Shown piece after piece: positions 51,897 through 61,065 of a DNA stretch of 64,000 bases (position 1 is the stretch's first letter; each line of letters begins with the position of its first letter). The position numbers were made by a program, and so were the translations under genes. The notes beneath the pieces are model-generated. The model worked only from the letters and a program-made list of their open reading frames with translations, made no database searches and was not told where the DNA came from. Source of the DNA: BP-133 sp040756995 (lineage in GTDB: Bacteria; Actinomycetota; Acidimicrobiia; IMCC26256; BP-133). The stretch covers positions 1-64,000 of the forward strand of contig JBFLYK010000010.1 in assembly GCA_040756995.1 (NCBI GenBank), read 5' to 3'.

Positions 51897-51953
51897 GACC
51901 CCGGGTCGAGCTCGCCGAGTCCCCAGCCTCGGACGGGCTCCCCGGGGTCTTTT
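51897..51953 (+). terminator. Long stem-loop with T-run between the BldC-like gene and dgt
   Basis: GACCCCGGG (51897-51905) pairs perfectly with CCCGGGGTC (51941-51949). Inside, GAGCTCGCCGAG (51908-51919) pairs almost fully with CTCGGACGGGCTC (51928-51940), leaving a short C-rich loop. TTTT follows directly. This is the strongest intrinsic-terminator-like structure in the window. A small structured RNA ending here is an alternative, because 120 nt of non-coding sequence precede it. Confidence 0.7.
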
Positions 51954-52009
51954 GCGTCCGCCAGGGCTGTCACACCCCGCCGGTACCCTCGGACCATGAG
52001 GTGCTCAGC

Positions 52010-53152
52010 ATGATCGAGAGCGAACGGGCCCGGCGGTGGGCCTCCACCATGGAGGGCCATGCGACCGTCCCGGAGATCCGTCTCGCCCACGCCGGCCCCG
52101 GGGTCCCGACCGGGGCGGTGGAGCCGCTGCGCCGGGCGGAGCGGGAGGCGGCGGAGAGCATGCTCCTCGTCTCGGGTGCGACCCGGGCGGCGGGCGCCGG
52201 GAACCGGGCCCGACCAGAGGAGCCCGACCCCTTCCGGACGTGCTTCGAGCGGGACCGTGACCGCATCCTCCATTCCACGGCCTTCCGCCGCCTGGCCGGC
52301 AAGACGCAGGTGTTCGTCTTCCCCGACGACCACCAGCGCACCCGCCTCACCCACGCCCTCGAGGTCGCCCAGGTGGCCACCGCCGTGGCCCGGGCCACCC
52401 GGCTCAACGTCGCCCTGACCGAGGCCATCGCCCTGGGGCACGACTGCGGGCACGGCCCGGGCGGCCACGCCAGCGAGGAGGCCCTAAGCCCCTACCTGGA
52501 GGGCGGCTACGACCACGCGGTCTGGGGCGCGGACGTCGTGCTGGCCCCGCTCAACCTCTGCTCCGAGACGCTCGACGGGATCCGTAACCACTCGTGGTCC
52601 CGCCCGGCACCGGCCACGCCGGAAGGGGCCGTCGTGAGCTGGGCCGACCGCTGTGCCTACACCGCCCATGACCTGGAAGACGCCGTGAAGGCCGGAGTGG
52701 TCAGCCTGTCGATGCTGCCCCCGGTCGTCGTCGAGCGGTGCGGCTCCACCCGGGCCAGCCAGCTCAGAGCCTTCATCGACGGTCTCGTCGAGGGCATCGT
52801 CACCACGGGCCAGGTCGGGATGCGGGCCGACCTGGCCGAAGCACTGGCCGCCCTGCGGGCCTTCAACTACGAGCACATCTATCTCCGCCCGGCGTCGGTG
52901 GCCCAGGCCGAAGCCGTGGTCGGGGTTCTCCAGGCGCTCGTCGACTACTTCGCCGACCGGCCGAACGCCCTCGGCCCCGACCTCGGATTGGCCGCCGGGA
53001 GCCCCGAGGCGCTGCGGGCGGCGGTCACCTACGTGGCCGGGATGACCGACCGGTTCGCCTTCTCCAGCGCGGTTGCCCATCTCGGGTGGGACCCGTCCCG
53101 GCTTCCGGCCGGTATCGACACCGCCGGTCTGCGCCGGGCTCCCGCTCAGTAA
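52010..53152 (+). CDS. dgt: dGTPase-like HD-domain triphosphohydrolase
   Basis: A 380-residue deoxynucleoside triphosphate triphosphohydrolase-like protein. The HD-domain metal ligands are visible: RTRLTHALEVAQV (H), ALGHDCGHGPGGHA (HD) and a later Asp in WADRCAYTAHDLED. RILHSTAFRRLAGKTQVF is the family start of the domain. An N-terminal extension of about 75 residues precedes it. ATG 52010 has GAGG 8 nt upstream. Next to dnaG, as in many actinobacteria. Confidence 0.93.
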   Translation: MIESERARRWASTMEGHATVPEIRLAHAGPGVPTGAVEPLRRAEREAAESMLLVSGATRAAGAGNRARPEEPDPFRTCFERDRDRILHSTAFRRLAGKTQVFVFPDDHQRTRLTHALEVAQVATAVARATRLNVALTEAIALGHDCGHGPGGHASEEALSPYLEGGYDHAVWGADVVLAPLNLCSETLDGIRNHSWSRPAPATPEGAVVSWADRCAYTAHDLEDAVKAGVVSLSMLPPVVVERCGSTRASQLRAFIDGLVEGIVTTGQVGMRADLAEALAALRAFNYEHIYLRPASVAQAEAVVGVLQALVDYFADRPNALGPDLGLAAGSPEALRAAVTYVAGMTDRFAFSSAVAHLGWDPSRLPAGIDTAGLRRAPAQ

Positions 53153-53191
53153 CGACGCAACCGGGGCCCGGCCGCCCTACGCTCCGCAGCG

Positions 53192-55024
53192 GTGGGAATC
53201 CTCGACGAGGACGTGGCCCGGGTCCGGGAGGCGACCAACATCATCCAGGTCGTCTCCGAGCACCTCGCCCTCAAGCGGGTGGGGCGGCGCTACCAGGGGC
53301 TCTGCCCCTTCCACGCCGAGAAGACGCCGTCGTTCTCGGTCAACCCCGAGCTCGGTCTCTACCACTGCTTCGGCTGCGGCGCCGGCGGCGATGCCATCAG
53401 CTTCGTCCGGGAGATCGAGCATCTCGACTTCGCCACCGCCGTCGAACGGCTGGCGGCCAAGGCCGGCATCACGCTGCGCTACGACGACGCCGCCGTCACC
53501 CGGGACCGGCAGCGCCGCGACCGCCTCGTCGAAGCGACGGCGGCCGCCGTCGACTTCTACCACCGGCTCCTGCTCGACGACGCCAGCGCCGGCGTGGCCC
53601 GCAAGTACCTGCGCAGCCGGGGCTTCGACGGCGCCGTCGCCCGGGCGTTCTCCATCGGCTGGGCTCCCGACCGCTACGACGCGCTGTCGCTCCACCTGCA
53701 GCGGGAGAAGAAGTTCTCCCGGCAGGACCTCCTCGACGCCGGTCTGGCCTTCGTCAATCGCGTGAACAAGCTGCAGGACTTCTTCCGGGCCCGCGTCATG
53801 TTCCCGATCTTCGACGTGCGGGGCGATCCCGTCGCTTTCGGCGGACGGGCTCTCGAAGGGGGGCCCAAGTACAAGAACTCGCCGGAGTCGCCGATCTACC
53901 AGAAGAGCCGTGTCCTCTACGGCCTCAACTGGGCGAAGCCCGACATCGTCGCCCGGTCGGAGGCCGTGATCTGCGAGGGCTACACCGACGTGATCGCCTT
54001 CTTCGGCGCCGGCGTCCCCCGGGCGGTGGCCACCTGCGGCACCGCCCTGGCCGAGGACCATCTCAAGGTCCTGCGGAACTTCGCCCCCAACCTCGTGCTG
54101 GCCTACGACGCCGACGACGCCGGCCAGAACGCCGCCCTGCGGATCTACCAATGGGAGGCCAGCTACGAGATTCGCCTGTCGGTGGCCGATCTGCCGCCGG
54201 GGCAGGATCCGGCCGACGTCGGGCTCGCCGACCCGCCGCGGCTCGCCGCCGCGGTGGCGGGGGCTCGGCCCTTCCTCCAGTTCCGGCTCGAGCGCCTGCT
54301 GCGGGCCGCCGATCTGGCCAGCGTGGAAGGCCGGGCGGCGGCGGCCAAAGGGGCTGTGGCGCTCATCGCCGAACATCCCGACGATCTGGTGCGGGATCAG
54401 TATCTGATGCAGCTGGCCGACCGCGTCGGCATCGATGTGGACCGGCTGCGCCACGCCACGGCCGAGGTGGCCAGGGCGCCGAGGACGGACTCGCCGTCGG
54501 GACGGCGGGAGCGGCGCTCCCACCCGGACGGTTCTCCTGCCCGGGAGTCGGCAAACGACGCGCCGCCGCGCCGCCGTCCACCGCCGCGGGATCGCACCGA
54601 GGTCGAAGCGTTGCGGGTGGCCGTGCACGAGCCGGCGCTGGTGGCCGACCGGCTCGACGCCGCACTGTTCGCCGATCCGGTCGTCCAGGAGGCATTCGGG
54701 GTGCTGGCCTCGTCGGCGACGTTCCATGAGGCGCTGGAACGGGCCGGGGGAGAGGTCCACGACCTGTTGCAGCGCCTGGCGGTCGAGGACCTTCCCTGGG
54801 GTGACGATCCCGCCCCTTATGCCATTTCGGTGCTGGTCCAACTCGTCGAAGCAGCCGCCGCCCGCCGTCTGGCCGTTATGGTGCGCACCGGCGATGACCG
54901 CGCCAGCGAGCTGAAGGCGGTGTTGGAGATGCTGGTTTCGAACCGTTCTGCGGGAACGTGGACGGTTGCCGCCCATGCCGCAGAACAGTTGCTACCCTGG
55001 GTTGCCGGCTCAGGCGAGGAGTAG
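53192..55024 (+). CDS. dnaG: DNA primase
   Basis: A 610-residue replicative primase. CHC2 zinc ribbon (CPFHAEKTPSFSV ... CFGCGAGGDA, about 38-68), the RNA polymerase basic patch domain, Toprim motifs EGYTDVIAFF and AYDADDAGQ, and a C-terminal helicase-interaction region after a disordered, Arg/Pro-rich linker (about 430-470). GTG start. The rpoD gene begins 7 nt after its stop, giving the dnaG-rpoD pair of the macromolecular synthesis operon. Confidence 0.96.
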   Translation: MGILDEDVARVREATNIIQVVSEHLALKRVGRRYQGLCPFHAEKTPSFSVNPELGLYHCFGCGAGGDAISFVREIEHLDFATAVERLAAKAGITLRYDDAAVTRDRQRRDRLVEATAAAVDFYHRLLLDDASAGVARKYLRSRGFDGAVARAFSIGWAPDRYDALSLHLQREKKFSRQDLLDAGLAFVNRVNKLQDFFRARVMFPIFDVRGDPVAFGGRALEGGPKYKNSPESPIYQKSRVLYGLNWAKPDIVARSEAVICEGYTDVIAFFGAGVPRAVATCGTALAEDHLKVLRNFAPNLVLAYDADDAGQNAALRIYQWEASYEIRLSVADLPPGQDPADVGLADPPRLAAAVAGARPFLQFRLERLLRAADLASVEGRAAAAKGAVALIAEHPDDLVRDQYLMQLADRVGIDVDRLRHATAEVARAPRTDSPSGRRERRSHPDGSPARESANDAPPRRRPPPRDRTEVEALRVAVHEPALVADRLDAALFADPVVQEAFGVLASSATFHEALERAGGEVHDLLQRLAVEDLPWGDDPAPYAISVLVQLVEAAAARRLAVMVRTGDDRASELKAVLEMLVSNRSAGTWTVAAHAAEQLLPWVAGSGEE

Positions 55025-55031
55025 AGATTGC

Positions 55032-56408
55032 GTGGGGGAGCCGATCAGCCCGTCCGCCGATGACCTCGAAGGTCTGCCCGAAGGAGGGCTGGCCGGGTTG
55101 ATCGCGAAAGGGCGGGCGCAAGGCTCGCTCACGACAGGCGACGTCTTCGATGCACTGGCCGACGAGGTCGAGCCGTCACCGGCCCAACTCGACGCCATCT
55201 ACAACCACATCCGGGCGAGCGGTATCGAGCTGGTCGACGAGATCGCCGCTGACCTCGCCGCGGAGGACGACGAGGAGGACAGGACTCCGGCCCCGGCGGC
55301 CGCCGCCACGACGGAGACGCCGGCGATCTCGATCCCCATCCCGCTCATCGTTCCGGTCCCCAGCCCTGAGGCCCCGCCAGCCGCACCCGAAGCCGCCGCC
55401 GCGCCGGAACCGGTGACCAGAAACCGGCGGCCGGCCCGACCGGAGCCCGCTCCGGGCGACAACGTGCGGCCCGACCGGGTCGGCGAGGGCGGTGTGTCCG
55501 ACCCGGTGCGGATGTACCTGAAGGAGATCGGCAAGGTGCCGCTCCTCACCGGCGCCCAGGAGGTCAGCCTCGCCCAGCGCATCGAGAAGGGTCTGCAGGC
55601 GTCCGAGGCCATCGAAGCCGCCATCGGAGGGCTCTCACCGGAGGAGAAGGACCGGCTGTCGGCCACCGTCGCCGACGGGCACCGGGCCAAGCGTCAGCTC
55701 ATCGAAGCCAACCTCCGGCTGGTGGTGTCGATCGCCAAGCGCTACGTCGGCCGGGGCATGCTCCTCCTCGACCTCATCCAGGAGGGCAACCTCGGCCTCA
55801 TGCGGGCCGTGGAGAAGTTCGACTACACGAAGGGATTCAAGTTCTCCACGTACGCCACGTGGTGGATCCGCCAGGCCATCACCCGGGCGATCGCCGACCA
55901 GGCCCGCACCATCCGGATTCCCGTCCATATGGTGGAGACCATCAACAAGGTCACCCGGGTGCAGCGTCAGATGCTCCAGGAGCTCGGCCGGGAGCCCACC
56001 GTGGAGGAGTTGGGCGAGAAGCTCGGCATGCCGCCGGAGCGGGTCCGGGAAATCCAGCGCATCTCCCAGGAGCCGGTCTCTCTCGAGGCGCCGGTGGGCG
56101 ACGAGGACGACAGCCTGCTCGGCGACTTCGTGGAGGATCCCGGGGCCATCGCCCCCGCCGACGCCGCCGCCCGGGCGCTGCTGACCGAAGCGGTCGAGGA
56201 AGCCCTGGAACAGCTTTCCGAACGGGAACGCCGCGTCGTCCGGCTGCGCTTCGGGCTCGACGACGGCCAGCTCCACACGCTGGAAGAAGTCGGTAAGGAA
56301 TTCGGCGTGACGCGGGAGCGCATCCGCCAGATCGAGTCGAAGACCCTGGCCAAGCTCCGCCATCCGACCCGCTCCCAGCGACTGCGGGACTATCTCGACG
56401 AAGGCTGA
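55032..56408 (+). CDS. rpoD: Principal RNA polymerase sigma factor
   Basis: A 458-residue primary sigma-70. Region 1.1-like acidic part (about 5-70), a long Pro/Ala linker, region 1.2 (DPVRMYLKEIGKVPLLTGAQ), region 2 (NLRLVVSIAKRYVGRGMLLL, KFSTYATWWIRQAITRAIAD), region 3 and region 4 (SERERRVVRLRFGLDDGQLH, VTRERIRQIESKTLAKLRHP). GTG 55032 is chosen because it follows the dnaG stop by 7 nt and lacks an upstream family match; a TTG at 54966 inside dnaG is unlikely. Confidence 0.95.
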   Translation: MGEPISPSADDLEGLPEGGLAGLIAKGRAQGSLTTGDVFDALADEVEPSPAQLDAIYNHIRASGIELVDEIAADLAAEDDEEDRTPAPAAAATTETPAISIPIPLIVPVPSPEAPPAAPEAAAAPEPVTRNRRPARPEPAPGDNVRPDRVGEGGVSDPVRMYLKEIGKVPLLTGAQEVSLAQRIEKGLQASEAIEAAIGGLSPEEKDRLSATVADGHRAKRQLIEANLRLVVSIAKRYVGRGMLLLDLIQEGNLGLMRAVEKFDYTKGFKFSTYATWWIRQAITRAIADQARTIRIPVHMVETINKVTRVQRQMLQELGREPTVEELGEKLGMPPERVREIQRISQEPVSLEAPVGDEDDSLLGDFVEDPGAIAPADAAARALLTEAVEEALEQLSERERRVVRLRFGLDDGQLHTLEEVGKEFGVTRERIRQIESKTLAKLRHPTRSQRLRDYLDEG

Positions 56409-56418
56409 GCGCGTCGGC

Positions 56419-56889
56419 CTAGAGGGCGGCCAGGACGGCGTCGTCTTCCAGGTCCAGCTGCTTCTGGAGGTGCACGATCGTGCCGTCCTCGGGCCGCGAC
56501 TCGAAGGCGATCCGGTCGACCAGGAGCCGCATGAGGACGATCCCGCGGCCGCTGTCCTGGTCAAGGATGGTTTCGGTCCGAGTCGTGTCCCGTAGGTCGA
56601 TGCCGCGGCCGTTGTCGAGCACCCGGATGTGGCAGAGGCAGCCATTGAACTCGATCGCGACCTCGTATTCGTCGTCACCGTCGGCATGCTGGACGACATT
56701 GGCGCAGGCCTCGGTCAAGGCGAGGGCCACGTCCTCCTGACAGTCAGGCGTCACCCCCAGCCGGTGCATGGCGTCGCGCAGAATGGTGCGAGCCAATGGC
56801 ACCGTGGCCACATCGCGGGGTAAACCCAGGGAGAACCGGATCTCCACTCTCACACCACTCCTGACCGCCGCCGGTGAGCTTGCGTTCAC
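56419..56889 (-). CDS. Anti-sigma regulatory factor (RsbW-like serine kinase)
   Basis: A 156-residue GHKL ATPase of the RsbW/SpoIIAB type. N-box ALALTEACANVVQHADGDDE, G1 box VLDNGRGIDL and G2 box DSGRGIVLMRLLVDRI are visible. Such kinases bind an alternative sigma factor and phosphorylate an anti-anti-sigma partner; neither partner gene is next to it. It converges with rpoD, 10 nt between the stops. The ATP lid looks short. Confidence 0.88.
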   Translation of the reverse strand: MNASSPAAVRSGVRVEIRFSLGLPRDVATVPLARTILRDAMHRLGVTPDCQEDVALALTEACANVVQHADGDDEYEVAIEFNGCLCHIRVLDNGRGIDLRDTTRTETILDQDSGRGIVLMRLLVDRIAFESRPEDGTIVHLQKQLDLEDDAVLAAL

Positions 56890-56910
56890 CTCGTAAGTCT
56901 CGAAAGACCG

Positions 56911-58182
56911 TTACCCCGCCTGAGAAGTGACCGAACCTGGGCCGTTCTGGGCGGCGAGCGGGAGGGTGATCCGGAAGGAGGCGGGCCTGGCCCGCACGAG
57001 GTCGAGGCGTCCGCCATCGGCCTGGACGAGGGTGCGGGCGAGGGCGAGGCCGATGCCGTGGGCGCCGGCCCCGACGCCGACCTCCCGCCGTTCGAACAGT
57101 CCGGCGGAGGCGGCGGGGTCGATCCCGGGGCCTTGGTCCTCGACGGTCACCTGGCCGTGGTCGCCGGCCGACTCGACGACCACCCGCACGGGCCCCGCGC
57201 CGTGGCGGAGAGCGTTGTCCAGCAGGACGTCGAGCGCCTGCCCCACCGCTCCGGCGGCGGCCCGGACGGGCACCGGCCGGGGGGCGACGAGAGCCGCCTC
57301 CCGGTGCTCGACTTCGAAGCGGGGAGCGAGGTCGCGCAGGTGGGCCGAGGCCAGCACGGCGAGGTCGAAGGTCTGGGCGTCGTCGGCCCGGCCGGTGCGG
57401 GCCAGGCGGAGCAACTCGGCGACCGTGTCGGAGAGCCGCTCGGCCTGTTCCAGGGCCCGAACGGCGTCGGCGGCCACGGCCGGATCGTCGACCGCCGCCA
57501 GGCTCTCGAGCCGGAGCCGGAGGCTGGTGAGGGCGCTGCGGAGCTGGTGCGAGGCGTTGGCCGAGAACTCCCGCTCCGACTTGACGAGGCTGGCGATGCG
57601 GGCCGCGCTGGTGTCGAGGGCGGCGGCGATGGTGTCGACCTCCTCCAGGCCGCTGCGGGGAGTGGTGGTGGAGAAGTCGCCGGCGCCCAGCCGCTCGGCG
57701 GCCCGGGCCAGGTCGTCGAGGGGCCCGGCCAGGCGGCGGGCCTGCAGTGCCGCCAGCCCGGCGGCCACCATCAGACCCAGCGCCCCGAGTCCGCCCAGCG
57801 CCAGCCACGCCTGGCGCACCTTGCCCCGCACGAAATCGTCCGACGTCTCGAGCCGGAGGGTGATGCCGCCGATGGCCGAGACCTCGACGGCGACGACGCC
57901 CCCGGTGGGGACCCGGCCGGCGCGGACCACCGTCCCACCCGCCGTGCGGAGGACCAGGTGGTCGCCGGGCGGGACGGCCGAGGCCAGGTCGTCGGTGGTC
58001 AGGACCCGGCCGGCGGCGATCTCATTGGCCAGCCCGGTGGCGATGGCCTCGGCGTGACGGCGGACGATGCCCTCCGCTTCCGCCCGGGCCAGGCGGTCGA
58101 CGAAGAACACCAGCGGCAGGCCGAGGACCAGCAGCGCGCCGAGGGCCACCGCCATCGTGGAGAGAATCAAGCGCTGACGCAC
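56911..58182 (-). CDS. Sensor histidine kinase
   Basis: A 423-residue membrane kinase. Two helices (about 5-28 and 122-142) flank an extracytoplasmic sensor segment of about 90 residues. HAMP linker, HisKA with FSANASHQLRSALTSL (phospho-accepting His), N-box LLDNALRHGAG, DQGPGID and GAHGIGLALA follow. GTG 58182 is the first start after the regulator stop and gives a normal N-terminus. Signal unknown. Forms a two-component system with the response regulator encoded 19 nt upstream. Confidence 0.9.
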   Translation of the reverse strand: MRQRLILSTMAVALGALLVLGLPLVFFVDRLARAEAEGIVRRHAEAIATGLANEIAAGRVLTTDDLASAVPPGDHLVLRTAGGTVVRAGRVPTGGVVAVEVSAIGGITLRLETSDDFVRGKVRQAWLALGGLGALGLMVAAGLAALQARRLAGPLDDLARAAERLGAGDFSTTTPRSGLEEVDTIAAALDTSAARIASLVKSEREFSANASHQLRSALTSLRLRLESLAAVDDPAVAADAVRALEQAERLSDTVAELLRLARTGRADDAQTFDLAVLASAHLRDLAPRFEVEHREAALVAPRPVPVRAAAGAVGQALDVLLDNALRHGAGPVRVVVESAGDHGQVTVEDQGPGIDPAASAGLFERREVGVGAGAHGIGLALARTLVQADGGRLDLVRARPASFRITLPLAAQNGPGSVTSQAG

Positions 58183-58201
58183 GGCGCGCCCCGCCTGGTG
58201 G

Positions 58202-58876
58202 CTAGCCCGTCTCGAAGCGGAACCCGACTCCCCGCAGCGTGGTGATGAGCCGAGGGGCCGCCGGGTCGTCGCCGAGCTTCTTGCGGAGCCAGGAAATGTG
58301 CATGTCGAGCGTCTTGGTCGGGCCGTACCAGTGCTCGTCCCACACTTCCCGCATGATGCGGTCCCGGGTGACGGCCCGCCCCGCATCGGCGGCCAGCAGA
58401 GCGAGCAGGTCGAACTCCTTGGCCGACAGCTCGAGTTCCACGTCGCCCCGCCAGGCCCGCCGGGCGGCGTGGTCGATGCGGACGTCCTGCACCGTGGTCA
58501 TGTGCGGCGGGCCGGCCGGCGCCCGGCGCAGCGCGGCCCGGATTCTGGCCATCAGCTCGGCGAGGCGGAAGGGTTTGGTGACGTAGTCGTCGGCGCCGGC
58601 GTCGAGGCCGACCACGGCGTCGACCTCCTCGGCCCGGGCGGTCAGCATGAGGACGGGCAGGTCGGGGAGGCGCTGGCGGATCTGCCGGCAGACCTCGAGG
58701 CCGTCGACGTCGGGCAGGCCGAGGTCGAGGAGAACGAGATCGATCTCCGGGCCGGCCGCCGCCAGCCCGCTGCCGCCGGTGGACGACCAGGCCACCTCGT
58801 GCCCTTCCCGGGCGAGGGCGGCCATCAACGGTTCGGCGATCGAGGCGTCGTCCTCCACCAGGAGCAAGCGGGCCAC
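58202..58876 (-). CDS. OmpR/PhoB-family response regulator
   Basis: A 224-residue regulator. The receiver domain has LLVEDDASI, phospho-acceptor Asp in VLLDLGLPDVDG, TAR and the conserved Lys in YVTKPF. The winged-helix output domain has LELSAKEFDLLALLAADAGR and WLRKKLGDDPAAPRLITTLR. GTG start. Controls genes with the downstream kinase; targets unknown. Confidence 0.95.
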   Translation of the reverse strand: MARLLLVEDDASIAEPLMAALAREGHEVAWSSTGGSGLAAAGPEIDLVLLDLGLPDVDGLEVCRQIRQRLPDLPVLMLTARAEEVDAVVGLDAGADDYVTKPFRLAELMARIRAALRRAPAGPPHMTTVQDVRIDHAARRAWRGDVELELSAKEFDLLALLAADAGRAVTRDRIMREVWDEHWYGPTKTLDMHISWLRKKLGDDPAAPRLITTLRGVGFRFETG

Positions 58877-58926
58877 CTCCTGGAATGTACTTTCCGGGGG
58901 ACACCCCCGAACCCCCGGGCAAGGCG

Positions 58927-60189
58927 TCAGCCACCGCCGCCGACCCGGCGGCCGATCCGGGCGGTGACCGTGCGGGTCGCGCCATCCCGGATAGCGGTGA
59001 TCTCCACCTCGTCGCCGGGCTTGTGCTCGGCCACCGCGGCGCTCACGTCGTCGGCGTTCTCGACGTCGTGGCCGCCGATCCGGGTGATGACGTCCCCTTC
59101 GGCGAGACCGGCCAGCTCGGCCCCGGAGCCCGGCGTGACGCTGGCCACGACCGCCCCCTTGCTCGCGTCGAGGCCGAGTTGGCGCTGGATCGCCGGGGTG
59201 AGGCTGACGGTCGACAGGCCGAGGAACGGCCGCTCCGGCGTCTGGCCGGTCTTCAGCGTGTTGATGATCGGCAGGGCCTGGTCGATGGCCACGGCGAAGC
59301 CGATGTTCTGGGCGTCGCCGGCCACGGCGGTGTTGATGCCCACGACCTCGCCGGCGGCGTTGAGGAGCGGCCCGCCGGAGTTGCCGGGGTTGATGGCGGC
59401 GTCCGTCTGCAGGAGGTGACGGAGCGTCTCGGTGCCCTGACCGCCCCGGTCGCCGGCCGAGATCGTGCGGTCGACGGCGGAGATGATGCCCTGGGTGACG
59501 GTCGGCCCGCCGTCGAGGGCCAGGGCGTTGCCGATGGCGACGACCCCGTCGCCGACGACGAGCGCATCGGAGCGGCCCAGCTTGACCGCCGGCAGGCCGG
59601 TGGCGTCCACCTTGAGGACGGCGAGATCGGAGTTGGCGTCCCGACCGAGGACCCGGGCGTCGAGCTTGCGGCCGTCGGCCAGGGTGACGGTGATCGTGCT
59701 GGCCCCGTCCACGACGTGGTTGTTGGTGACGATCAGGCCGTCGGAGCTGAGGATGAAGCCGCTGCCCGCTCCTTCCTGGGGCACGGCCTGGAGGAAGGCG
59801 CCGAGGCCGAGCGACCGCGTCTGGACCGAGACCACGGAGGGGCCGACGGCCTGGGTGATCTGGTGGACGTCGCCCTTGTGCTCGAGGAGCGAGGCTCGGG
59901 CGGCGGCGATGGCCTTGGCGTCGGAGGCCGGGGCGCCGCCGACCACTGCCGGGTCGTTGGTGCGGGCGACGATGCCGCCGGCCACGAGGGCGCCGACGAC
60001 CGCCCCGAGAACGACCCCGAGGAGAAACCGCCGGCCCGGCCCGCCGGTCCCTACGGGGCTGTTCCCGGGAGAGGGGGAACCGGGAAGGGAGGGCGGGACG
60101 GCGGGCTCGGCCGGCGGATGGGGAGGCTCGGCGGAGGGCGGCGCAGGAGGCGACGGCGGGGAAGTGGGGGGAGGCCAGGTCGTGGACAC
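58927..60189 (-). CDS. HtrA/DegP-like membrane serine protease with PDZ domain
   Basis: A 420-residue protease. A Pro/Ser-rich cytoplasmic N-terminus (about 1-55) and one transmembrane helix (about 62-85) lead to a trypsin-like domain with the triad in VTNNHVVDGA (His), DANSDLAVLK (Asp) and INPGNSGGPLL (Ser). A C-terminal PDZ domain follows (AVVASVTPGSGAELAGLAEG). Expected to degrade or monitor misfolded extracytoplasmic proteins. GTG 60189 is preferred; ATG 60222 lacks an RBS. It sits 50 nt downstream of the two-component genes' start, on the same strand. Confidence 0.92.
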   Translation of the reverse strand: MSTTWPPPTSPPSPPAPPSAEPPHPPAEPAVPPSLPGSPSPGNSPVGTGGPGRRFLLGVVLGAVVGALVAGGIVARTNDPAVVGGAPASDAKAIAAARASLLEHKGDVHQITQAVGPSVVSVQTRSLGLGAFLQAVPQEGAGSGFILSSDGLIVTNNHVVDGASTITVTLADGRKLDARVLGRDANSDLAVLKVDATGLPAVKLGRSDALVVGDGVVAIGNALALDGGPTVTQGIISAVDRTISAGDRGGQGTETLRHLLQTDAAINPGNSGGPLLNAAGEVVGINTAVAGDAQNIGFAVAIDQALPIINTLKTGQTPERPFLGLSTVSLTPAIQRQLGLDASKGAVVASVTPGSGAELAGLAEGDVITRIGGHDVENADDVSAAVAEHKPGDEVEITAIRDGATRTVTARIGRRVGGGG

Positions 60190-60279
60190 GCGTCCCAGTG
60201 TCCCGACCGCCGCGCCAAGCATCGAGGCAGGGGAGGCAAAGGTTCGGTAAAGACCGGCGGGGTCACTACCGTTCCCCGG

Positions 60280-61065
60280 ATGGACGCCGCCGTTGTCGCC
60301 GCCATCGAACCGTGGCAGCACGGGCTCGTGGCCCTCGTGGCGGTGGCCGGCGGGTTCGTCAACTCGATCGCCGGCGGCGGGAGCCTGCTCACGTTCCCGA
60401 CGCTCGTCTGGGTGGGGATCGACCCCGTGACGGCCAGCGCCACCAACACCATGGGGCTGTGGGCCGGCAGCCTGGGTGGCGTCGTGGGGTTCCGCCGCCA
60501 TCTCCCGGAGCGGTCGGTGATCATCCTGCTGGCCATCCCGTCGCTCCTGGGCGGGATCATCGGCGCCGTCCTGCTGCTCGAGACCCCGGTCGAGGTCTTC
60601 GAGGGCCTGGCCCCCATCCTGGTCTTCGGGGCCACCCTGCTCCTGGCCGTGCACGAGCCGCTGTCGAAGCGGATCAGCCGCGGCAGCCTCGTGGGGGAGC
60701 GCACCACCGGCTTCGCCGCCGCCGCCGTGGTCTTCCAGCTCCTCGTCGGCATCTACGGCGGGTTCTTCGGCGCCGGGATCGGGATCATGATGCTGGCCGC
60801 GCTGGCCATCCTGGGGCTGACCGACATCCACCAGATGAACGCGCTCAAGAACCTGCTGGCCATCGCCATCAACGGCCTGGCCGCCTTCTACTTCGCGGCC
60901 AAGGGCGCCCTGCTGTGGACCGACGTGTTCCTGATGGCCGGTGCCTCGATCGCCGGTGGGCTGGCCGGTGCGGCGATGGCCCACCGCCTGGGCCGCCGCC
61001 TGGTCCGCCACGCCGTGATCACCATCGGCGTGGTCGCCTCCCTGTCGCTGCTCCTCAAGCTCTAG
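60280..61065 (+). CDS. TSUP family permease (TauE/SafE)
   Basis: A 261-residue membrane protein with about seven or eight helices. Two similar halves carry the family motifs: GGFVNSIAGGGSLLTFPTLVWVGI near the start and LLVGIYGGFFGAGIGIMMLA in the middle, then QMNALKNLLAIAINGLAA. TSUP proteins export or import sulfite, sulfonates or other small organic anions; the substrate is not clear. Divergent from the HtrA-like gene, and its stop overlaps the convergent lipoprotein gene by 4 nt. Confidence 0.92.
   Translation: MDAAVVAAIEPWQHGLVALVAVAGGFVNSIAGGGSLLTFPTLVWVGIDPVTASATNTMGLWAGSLGGVVGFRRHLPERSVIILLAIPSLLGGIIGAVLLLETPVEVFEGLAPILVFGATLLLAVHEPLSKRISRGSLVGERTTGFAAAAVVFQLLVGIYGGFFGAGIGIMMLAALAILGLTDIHQMNALKNLLAIAINGLAAFYFAAKGALLWTDVFLMAGASIAGGLAGAAMAHRLGRRLVRHAVITIGVVASLSLLLKL

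Noticed and set aside
53738..54780. Long alternative frames within dnaG
   Set aside because: They are Arg/Pro/Gly-rich frame shadows of the primase, whose CHC2 and Toprim motifs fix the true frame.
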